NCBI GenBank assembly: GCA_036752905.1 | Contig: DAIORT010000020.1 | Span: 1-11,473 of the forward strand | Direction: 5' to 3' | Source: UBA4877 sp002399345 | GTDB taxonomy: Bacteria; Bacillota; Thermoanaerobacteria; Thermoanaerobacterales; UBA4877 | Length of the DNA: 11,473 nucleotides | Shown: positions 6,343 to 11,473 of the stretch, one piece after another | Layout: every line of letters starts with the position of its first letter | Numbering within the stretch: the stretch's first letter is position 1 | Made by a program: the position numbers and the translations under genes | The notes under the pieces: generated by a model | The model's database searches: none | The model's input: the letters and a program-made list of their open reading frames with translations, nothing else | Told to the model about the DNA's origin: nothing

Positions 6343-6837
6343 ATGTCAATGGGACAGATAGTGTTAGCAAGGGTTGACGATAGACTTATACACGGGCAGG
6401 TAATAACGAAATGGTCTAAGGGTATGAATACCAATGCTTTATTTGTTGTCGATAATGCGACAGCTATGGACCCTTTTCTGAAGGACATATATACAATGTC
6501 AACATCAAACACAGGTATGACTATTAAGGTTTTAAGTATTGACGAAGCAGTGGAATACTGGGAAAAGAGTAATTTTGAAGATTATAGAGCAATACTTATA
6601 TTTAAGTCGATTGCCGGAGCTAAAGAAGCTATAGACAAAGGACTTCCCATTAAAAAATTAAACATTGGTGGAATAGCTAAGACCAAGGATTCTAAGTTTG
6701 TGGTTCCTAATGTAGCAGTGAAACATGAAGATTTGAATACCTTAAAAGAAGTTGAAGGTAACGGTACAAAAGTGTTTTTTCAAGTAGTGCCGGAGGCTAA
6801 ATTAGTTAATCTAAAAGATGCACTTAAAATATATTAG
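6343..6837 (+). CDS. PTS mannose-family component IIB
   Basis: Cytoplasmic subunit that takes phosphate from IIA and phosphorylates the incoming sugar as it passes IIC/IID. It has 164 residues from the start chosen here. The phosphorylated His is His17 in RVDDRLIHGQV, the family signature. The rest of the fold matches a normal-length IIB to the end at LKIY. The start is ambiguous: GTG at 6340, ATG at 6343 and ATG at 6349 are in frame. AAGGA at 6333-6337 gives the best spacing to 6343. 6349 would give the family-like N-terminus MGQIVLARVDD. A bidirectional hairpin follows at 6995-7031, so this is the last gene of the cluster. Confidence 0.92.
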   Translation: MSMGQIVLARVDDRLIHGQVITKWSKGMNTNALFVVDNATAMDPFLKDIYTMSTSNTGMTIKVLSIDEAVEYWEKSNFEDYRAILIFKSIAGAKEAIDKGLPIKKLNIGGIAKTKDSKFVVPNVAVKHEDLNTLKEVEGNGTKVFFQVVPEAKLVNLKDALKIY

Positions 6838-6994
6838 GTTGCCATTATGTTTAAGAGAGGTAATGCTATATTATATTAAATTTTAGAGTAATATAAAGTA
6901 AGATATACTATATTTAATGGTTGAAATGATTGAAAATCTTGATATTCAATTGATGCGGTTTAAGTATTTGATGAAAAATTCATAGGATGTAAAC

Positions 6995-7031
6995 AATATG
7001 CCACCTGATAATTAAAATTAGGCGGCATATT
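6995..7031. terminator. bidirectional terminator between IIB and the ABC permease
   Basis: AATATGCCACCT (6995-7006) pairs with AGGCGGCATATT (7020-7031). There is one A-C mismatch on the + strand RNA, which becomes a G-U pair on the - strand RNA. It is followed by TTTTACATTATTTTTG on + and by TTGTTTAC on -. It sits five bases beyond the stop codon of the - strand permease and 158 bases after IIB. Nothing else is recognised in 6838-7036. Confidence 0.75.
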
Positions 7032-7036
7032 TTACA

Positions 7037-8398
7037 TTATTTTTGCATAAGCACCCGTTTTGCACTAAGATAGGTCATCAAAAAATATCCACCGTAAATA
7101 ACTGCTATAATCACGACAGTAACAAGACATGAGGCCAAGATATTAACATCGCCAATCATGTATACAATCTTGCTGACAACTATAATGGCTACGATGGAGT
7201 GTATGATGGAAAGCACCAGCGGCAGTGCAAAGTAGAAGGAGATCTGTTTAAGCAAACTGCCGCTTAACATATTGTAGTCGGCGCCCAGCTTTGACAATAA
7301 TGCATATCTATAGCGGTTGTCGCTGGATCGGGACAGCTGGCTTATCGCGAGTACGCTGGCACTGGTAAGGATAAACACAATCCCTATATACAGTGATACA
7401 TAAGTGACACCGGCAATGGTCCCGCTTTCATTGGCATAGTTATGGCTTATGCTTTTTGAAACGGCTGAACCTGTTGAAATCGCGGATATTGCTAAAAACA
7501 TCATAAGGCAGACGAAAGACATGGAGATATGTTCCGTATTAATCTGGTTATTCAGCTGACCCAGCGTGAAGATATTCAGTCCTTTAAAATATATATTCTG
7601 CATATTTCTGACCAGTTTCAAAAACAAGCCGGAGAACGAATAAAAGAACAGAAATGTCCCTATGGTGCCGAGTACTATGGCAATGAGCAAAGGCCGGTTG
7701 GAGTCGATTATACCGTTTTTAATTATTACGGCATAACCGGAACCTATTAAAATTATGCTTACAATAAACAGTAAAGCAGATATGCCGACGCATGGAGTGT
7801 GAAATGTAGAAGATTTTTTATCGGCATAGATCATGTCTACAAGACTCTGCCTGCCTAGGTTACTGGCATTGAAAAGCATAACGAGTACAAAGGTGATTCC
7901 AAAGTACATAATGCTTTTCCACATCGCGGGTGTGGAGAATACTAACGAAAACCCCGCTATACTAACCTTAAACAGTTTTGCAGTTAAAAGCGCCAACTCT
8001 TGTGACAACAATATGCCGAGGGCCAGGCCTACGACCAAGCTGATTACTCCGACAATAGCCGTTTCACATACAAGTATACAGGAGATCTCCTGTTTTTTCA
8101 TCCCTAGAAGCATATATATACCCAATTCCTTTTTGCGCCTACGTATGAGAAAAGCATTGGCGTACAGAATCAGGAAGGCCAGTATCATGGATATAAATAC
8201 GGATAAATATGACATAATCTCGTTCACGCCCATAAGCATTGCTTCTTCATTTTTTGAAAGCTTCAACATGGCGGCGCTGCTGCCTAAGGAATTAAAGACA
8301 TAAAACATTGCAACACCTATGAGGATAGTTAGGAAGTAAACCGCATAGTCTCTGTAGCTTTTGCGGACATTGCGGAAAGCCAATGCAAATGTGCTCAT
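7037..8398 (-). CDS. BceB-like ABC transporter permease lacking the large extracellular domain
   Basis: FtsX/BceB-type permease, 453 residues, probable partner of the ATPase encoded just upstream. Ten membrane segments can be placed at roughly 18-37, 60-84, 106-131, 160-177, 204-226, 237-260, 291-312, 328-354, 384-410 and 418-445. Conserved cytoplasmic patches are FALAFRNVRKSYRDY at the N-terminus, RRRKKELGIYMLLGM (87-100) and YRYALLSKLGA (363-373). BceB proteins are usually about 620-660 residues because a domain of about 200 residues sits between segments 7 and 8. Here that link is about 16 residues (311-326, bases 7421-7468). The missing length equals that domain, and the frame is intact. 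The start codon overlaps the ATPase stop as ATGA, implying translational coupling. Family members remove or shield cell-wall-active peptides such as bacitracin or lantibiotics; the substrate here is unknown. Confidence 0.88.
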   Translation of the reverse strand: MSTFALAFRNVRKSYRDYAVYFLTILIGVAMFYVFNSLGSSAAMLKLSKNEEAMLMGVNEIMSYLSVFISMILAFLILYANAFLIRRRKKELGIYMLLGMKKQEISCILVCETAIVGVISLVVGLALGILLSQELALLTAKLFKVSIAGFSLVFSTPAMWKSIMYFGITFVLVMLFNASNLGRQSLVDMIYADKKSSTFHTPCVGISALLFIVSIILIGSGYAVIIKNGIIDSNRPLLIAIVLGTIGTFLFFYSFSGLFLKLVRNMQNIYFKGLNIFTLGQLNNQINTEHISMSFVCLMMFLAISAISTGSAVSKSISHNYANESGTIAGVTYVSLYIGIVFILTSASVLAISQLSRSSDNRYRYALLSKLGADYNMLSGSLLKQISFYFALPLVLSIIHSIVAIIVVSKIVYMIGDVNILASCLVTVVIIAVIYGGYFLMTYLSAKRVLMQK

Positions 8399-9153
8399 TC
8401 TGTTTCACCTCCCAATACCGCCATGACCTCAATGATCTTATCAAAGAAACCCTTGCGGTCTTCCTCTCCGCGGTGCAGCTCTGTAAACAGTTTGCCGTCA
8501 CGTATGAAGAGGATCCTGTCGCAATAACTGGCTGAAAACGGATCATGAGTCACCATCAGGATGGTGCTTTTAAGGTCTTGTACCATTTTACGGAAGCTTT
8601 CAAGCAGGGCTCTTGCAGATTTGCTGTCAAGGGCGCCGGTCGGTTCGTCGGCCAGTATAAGCGCGGGGTCGGTGACTATGGCCCGGGCAGATGCTACACG
8701 TTGTTTTTGGCCGCCCGACATCTGTACAGGATACTTTGCCAGTACCTCGGTGATGCCGAGTTTTTCAGCAATAGCCTTTACTTTTCCGTCTACTTTACCA
8801 GGGTCTGTTTTAGCTATCGTAAGAGCAAGTGCGATATTTTCATAAGCTGTAAGGGTGTCTAACAGATTGTAGTCCTGAAAGATAAAACCTAATTTATGAC
8901 AGCGAAAATCTGCAACCTCAGAGGAATTTAATTTTGTGATGTCGCTGCCTTCTATCAAAATTTGTCCCGCAGTGGCGCGGTCAATGGTGGAAACGCAATT
9001 AAGCAGAGTGGTTTTCCCACTGCCCGATGCGCCCATAACTCCCACATATTCCCCAGGAAATACTTCGAAGCTCACACCGCTTAAAGCTTTTGTGATGTTA
9101 CCGCGGTTACCATATATTTTTTCTAGGTTTTTTACCTGCATTATTGGCTGCAT
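8395..9153 (-). CDS. BceA-like ABC transporter ATP-binding protein
   Basis: Cytoplasmic ATPase of the MacB/LolD/BceA type that drives the adjoining permease. It has 252 residues with every nucleotide-binding element: Walker A GASGSGKT (41-48), Q-loop Gln93 in FQDYNLLDTLT, signature MSGGQKQR (145-152), Walker B LILADE (165-170), D-loop ALD and H-loop His203 in VTHD. FQDYNLLDTLTAYENIALAL is very typical of Bce-type ATPases. AAAGGAG lies eight bases before the ATG at 9153. An 82-base gap to the kinase gene holds a candidate promoter, so the transporter may be induced separately from the regulator genes. The end overlaps the permease start by four bases. Confidence 0.95.
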   Translation of the reverse strand: MQPIMQVKNLEKIYGNRGNITKALSGVSFEVFPGEYVGVMGASGSGKTTLLNCVSTIDRATAGQILIEGSDITKLNSSEVADFRCHKLGFIFQDYNLLDTLTAYENIALALTIAKTDPGKVDGKVKAIAEKLGITEVLAKYPVQMSGGQKQRVASARAIVTDPALILADEPTGALDSKSARALLESFRKMVQDLKSTILMVTHDPFSASYCDRILFIRDGKLFTELHRGEEDRKGFFDKIIEVMAVLGGETE

Positions 9154-9185
9154 AAATAAAACTCCTTTTTGTTTAGTATAACAAT

Positions 9186-9191
9186 ATTATA
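9186..9191 (-). promoter_or_regulatory. candidate -10 of the transporter promoter, weak -35
   Basis: A perfect TATAAT on the - strand lies 32 bases upstream of the ATPase start. The hexamer 17 bases upstream of it (9209-9214, TGGTAC) is a poor -35. A good -10 with a poor -35 is typical of activator-dependent promoters, such as the BceR-controlled bceAB promoter. Confidence 0.45.
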
Positions 9192-9223
9192 ACCAAGGCG
9201 CAGGAGAAGTACCATAAGTATAC

Positions 9224-9240
9224 CTTACGGTAAACTTACG
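9224..9240 (-). promoter_or_regulatory. direct repeat CGTAAG with 11-bp period, candidate response-regulator site
   Basis: On the - strand CGTAAG occurs twice (9235-9240 and 9224-9229) with an 11-base repeat distance, one DNA turn. OmpR/PhoB-type regulators, the class encoded at 10206-10871, commonly bind such tandem half-sites. The repeat lies about 45-61 bases upstream of the start expected from the -10 at 9186-9191, a normal activator position. The upstream copy overlaps the kinase stop codon. Confidence 0.4.
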
Positions 9241-10209
9241 AAAATGTCACATAAGGGTTTTCCGGAAAGACGATGGAAAATTCCACGCCGTTTTGAGAGG
9301 ACGCAGAGATTTTAAGCCCGAGTTTTTTGCATAACTCTTTGCACAGATATAATCCCATCCCGGTGGACTTGTCATTAATACGACCGTTTTCGCCGGTGAA
9401 ACCGCGATCGAATATGCGGGGGAGGTCCTGTGGCGGGATGCCGATGCCGTCATCCTCGACTGTAAGTGTTCTATCGATATAGGTAAAATAAAGTGTTTTT
9501 GCATTGTATTTTACAGCATTATCTATAAGCTGCTGTAAAATAAACATCAGCCATTTTGAATCTGAATAAACCTTCCCTTCCGCTTTGGGTACGACCTTTA
9601 TTTTATTTGAGATTAAGAAGGCAGCATTTTTCTTCAGCAAATCGCCGATCAGTTTCTTTAAATCTATTTGTTTTATTATGTAGTCTTTCTCCACCGAACT
9701 GCTGCGAGCATAGAAGAGAGCCTGCTCTACATACCCGCCTATTCTGTGAAGCTCATGTAATACATCGGTATAGCCGTTATTTTCACAAGTGAGCATGGCA
9801 GCGCTGATGGGAGTTTTGATTTCATGTACCCACAGCTCTATATACTCACGGTATTCACGGCCTTTCATGTGTTCTATAGAGATCTCGTCGTTCATAGATT
9901 TGCATAGGATGGATAGCACTTCATCCATGATTTTGCCTTCAATAAATGATGGTTTGCCCATTACTTCGGAGATGTAACACTTTTTTCCAGACCATCCAGT
10001 GTGCATTTAAGCTCGTTAAAGTATGATTTTTTTGTGAAAAACTCCCACATTAGGGTGGCAAAACTTCCGATAAGATACATTGAGGTTAAGAGAATTGCGA
10101 TGGCAGCAGGTAAATTGAAGATATAAAAGATGAGATCGCATATCCCAACTGTAAAGAGCACGGTTAGTATAAAATATAGTTTGTCCCGGAGAAAGTTTGG
10201 TATCGTCAT
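9236..10209 (-). pseudogene. BceS-like intramembrane-sensing histidine kinase, frameshifted
   Basis: Two frames together encode one kinase. The first (9961-10209) starts at an ATG overlapping the regulator stop as ATGA and has two membrane helices (about 11-31 and 34-54) with almost no external loop. It then runs through FFTKKSYFNELKCTLDGLEK and stops after six out-of-frame residues. The second frame continues exactly there: KCYISEVMGKPSFIEGK, H-box ELWVHEIKTPIS, N-box LQQLIDNAVKYN, G1 VEDDGIGIP, G2 STGMGLYL. The break is at six T on + (9981-9986); seven would restore an unbroken protein of about 324 residues, near the 334 of BceS. Only this one base separates it from an intact gene. It may be a real mutation, slippage-dependent expression, or a homopolymer sequencing error. 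The ATG at 10004-10006 that opens the second frame has no ribosome site and lies in out-of-frame sequence. Confidence 0.85.
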
Positions 10210-10871
10210 ATCTTGTATCCCTGCCCTCTTTTTGTTTGTATAAGATCGGGAGCGCTGATTTCACGGAGCTTTTTCCTCAAACGGTTGATGTTTACCGTCA
10301 GTGTATTGTCATCCACAAACTCATCGGTTTGCCAAAGCTCGTTCATCAATTGGTCGCGGGAGATTATTTTTCCCTGGTTTTTCATCAGTAGGCAGAGTAT
10401 CCGTAGCTCATTTTTAGTTAACTCACGAGAGTTTTTATTATATTTAACAGTGCTCGCGTTTTGATCGAGCAAAAGATCCCCACATCTTAGTATGTTGTCT
10501 TGCAGGTTCCCATAGGCCCGGTATAGGATATGTTCTATTCGGGCAAGCAGGATATGTGTATTGTACGGTTTTGTTATAAAATCATCCGCACCCAGTATCA
10601 TACTCATAAGCTCATCCGTGTCGGTGTCATGACTTGTGACTATAATTATGGGGACGGATGATTTTTTCCGCAGTTCCCTGCAAATCTGATGACCGTCATT
10701 ATTGGGTAGTCCCAAGTCGAGAAGTATCAGCTGCGGTGCGGCATCTAAAGCCCAAGATACGATATTGTCAAAGCTGTCGGGAGCAAGAGTGACGTAGCCG
10801 TTTCTCTCGAGAAGTGTTTTAAGTTCGGTGCGGATGATTGCGTCATCTTCTATAATAAGGATTTTAGGCAT
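10206..10871 (-). CDS. BceR-like OmpR/PhoB-family response regulator
   Basis: Two-domain transcription factor, 221 residues. The receiver has the acidic pair Glu8-Asp9, phospho-acceptor Asp52 in LILLDLGLP, the Thr79/Ser80 switch position and Lys101 in TKPYN. The C-terminal winged helix (about 125-221) has ELTKNELRILCLL, DDNTLTVNINRLRKKL and the terminal TKRGQGYKI. The start is placed at the ATG at 10871, not the upstream in-frame ATG at 10943. AAGGAG (10880-10885) stands eight bases before it, and MPKILIIEDD is the family N-terminus. The stop overlaps the kinase start by four bases. It is expected to be activated by the kinase and to induce the transporter genes; the kinase break puts that in question. 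Confidence 0.94.
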   Translation of the reverse strand: MPKILIIEDDAIIRTELKTLLERNGYVTLAPDSFDNIVSWALDAAPQLILLDLGLPNNDGHQICRELRKKSSVPIIIVTSHDTDTDELMSMILGADDFITKPYNTHILLARIEHILYRAYGNLQDNILRCGDLLLDQNASTVKYNKNSRELTKNELRILCLLMKNQGKIISRDQLMNELWQTDEFVDDNTLTVNINRLRKKLREISAPDLIQTKRGQGYKI

Positions 10872-10933
10872 ACTATAATCTCCTTTTTTAGCATTTTTAG
10901 TTATATTTTTAGCAAATTTATTCATATACACGT

Positions 10934-10961
10934 AGTATATCACTTCTATACAGCTTGTCGC
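10934..10961 (-). promoter_or_regulatory. extended -10 promoter for the regulator/kinase operon
   Basis: On the - strand: GCGACA (10956-10961), 16 bases, TATACT (10934-10939) preceded by TG at the extended -10 position. The expected start is near 10927, giving a leader of about 55 bases ending in the AAGGAG of the regulator gene. A short inverted repeat ATATAC/GTATAT overlaps the -10. Confidence 0.55.
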
Positions 10962-11034
10962 CAGCTCTTATATTAAGCCTCATTGCCATACAATACTGGT
11001 CTTAGTAGTTATACACACTTATGCTAAAATAACA

Positions 11035-11058
11035 AGCGGGCAGTCGAAGCTGCCCGCT
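11035..11058 (-). terminator. rho-independent terminator of the LysM protein gene
   Basis: AGCGGGCAG (11035-11043) and CTGCCCGCT (11050-11058) form a perfect 9-bp GC-rich stem with a six-base loop. On the - strand it is followed by TGTTATTTTAG, a moderate U-tract, 25 bases after the LysM stop codon. It separates that gene from the bce-like operon on the same strand. Confidence 0.8.
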
Positions 11059-11083
11059 CAATCATATAGATTAGTATTTTATT

Positions 11084-11473
11084 TTACCTGTAAGGTATGC
11101 ATATGCTCTGACCGACTCGCAGGCTGTTGGGATTTAATCCCGGATTGATTGCCATAATAGCTTGAACCGTGGTATTGTACCTGCTGGCTAGGTTCCAGAG
11201 TGTATCACCCGACCTTATGGTGTAAGCAAATGATCCTGACGGGCATGATGTAGGCGGAGGAGTAGCTCCACCGGGTATGCATATTACCTGGCCAATCTGC
11301 AAGGCGTTGGGGTTTAATCCCGGATTGATAGCCATGATGGCCTGAACAGTCGTATTGTATCTGTTGGCCAGTACCCAGAGTGTATCACCCGACCTTATGG
11401 TATAAGAGAATGACCCTGCGGGGCATCTTCCTGGAGGAGGAGGCGTAGTGCCACCCGGAATACATATTACCTG
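11084..11473 (-). CDS. multi-LysM cell-wall/spore-surface protein, C-terminal part (truncated by window edge)
   Basis: The frame is open to the edge, so the start lies outside; the ATG at 11335 is internal. The 129 residues seen hold the last residues of one LysM domain (QVICIP), then two complete ones (residues 22-67 and 82-127). Each runs from FxYTIRSGDTLW through RYNTTVQAIMAINPGLNPN to CIP, and the protein ends CIPYR. LysM domains bind the N-acetylglucosamine backbone of peptidoglycan or chitin. The linkers are Pro/Gly/Thr-rich with a CP(A/S)GSF motif. Each repeat thus has one Cys before it and one at its end. The repeats are nearly identical, which suggests recent duplication. Firmicute proteins of this type include spore coat and wall-bound proteins or hydrolases. 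No catalytic domain is visible, and any would be upstream. Confidence 0.9.
   Translation of the reverse strand, partial: QVICIPGGTTPPPPGRCPAGSFSYTIRSGDTLWVLANRYNTTVQAIMAINPGLNPNALQIGQVICIPGGATPPPTSCPSGSFAYTIRSGDTLWNLASRYNTTVQAIMAINPGLNPNSLRVGQSICIPYR
11093..11410 (-). repeat. tandem LysM-coding repeat, 180-base period
   Basis: Two units (11273-11410 and 11093-11230), offset by exactly 180 bases, are highly similar at base level, for example the shared GAGTGTATCACCCGACCTTA on +. A third unit is entered at the window edge. In-frame copy-number change between strains is expected for such an array. Confidence 0.8.

Noticed and set aside
7833..8303. 156-residue + strand open frame
   Set aside because: It lies wholly antisense within the well-supported ABC permease and has no family features.
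8545..8862. Overlapping + strand frames opposite the ABC ATPase
   Set aside because: They are antisense to conserved Walker and signature motifs of a clear gene and carry no motif of their own.
9976..9990. Canonical -1 programmed frameshift signal (A AAA AAG) in the kinase
   Set aside because: The run has six A and the zero frame is GAA AAA AGT, so the X XXY YYZ heptamer is not in register; only single-tRNA slippage or polymerase slippage remains possible.
9961..10209. A separate small two-helix membrane protein
   Set aside because: Its sequence up to LDGLEK is the usual N-terminus of a BceS-type kinase and the remainder continues in the next frame at the same point, so it is one broken gene.
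10872..10943. N-terminal extension of the response regulator to the ATG at 10943
   Set aside because: The extension is A/K/N-rich leader sequence and contains the AAGGAG that serves the start at 10871; the predicted -10 also ends right beside it.

Overview
The window looks like a chromosomal segment of a low-to-mid GC Firmicute, most likely an anaerobic Clostridia-type organism. This rests on strong AGGAGG-type ribosome sites, sigma-A-like promoters, a mannose-family PTS, a cre-like site, a Bce-type detoxification module and a multi-LysM surface protein. The left 7 kb is visibly AT-rich; the right 4.4 kb is richer in G+C. No species can be named from the sequence alone.

Left part (1-6837): sugar-acid metabolism. 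A 5'-truncated 6-phosphogluconate dehydrogenase (gnd) is followed by a beta-phosphoglucomutase-like HAD phosphatase, both on +. A KDPG aldolase (eda) on - converges on them across a hairpin. After a 307-base divergent intergenic region, with a perfect 17-bp inverted repeat and a textbook sigma-A promoter, come a D-2-hydroxyacid dehydrogenase and a complete mannose-family PTS permease in the order IIC, IID, IIA, IIB. My inference is one pathway. The PTS would bring in an aldonate or 2-keto-aldonate as its 6-phosphate, the dehydrogenase would reduce a 2-keto group, and 6-phosphogluconate would go to ribulose-5-phosphate through Gnd. Eda would serve an Entner-Doudoroff-type branch. No dehydratase (edd) and no regulator lie in the window. 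A cre-like site upstream of IIC suggests carbon catabolite control.

Right part (7037-10943, all on -): a BceRSAB-like antimicrobial-peptide sensing and resistance operon in transcription order response regulator, histidine kinase, ABC ATPase, ABC permease, with ATGA overlaps at the regulator/kinase and ATPase/permease junctions. Two things are odd. The kinase gene is frameshifted in a run of six A/T, separating its membrane part from its catalytic part. The permease has the ten membrane segments of a BceB protein but almost nothing where the ~200-residue extracellular domain normally sits. A direct repeat with 11-bp period upstream of the ATPase gene is a candidate regulator-binding site.

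Right edge (11035-11473, -): the C-terminal end of a secreted or surface protein made of tandem ~60-residue LysM repeats, followed by a GC-rich rho-independent terminator. I saw no tRNA, rRNA, CRISPR array, insertion sequence or phage gene.
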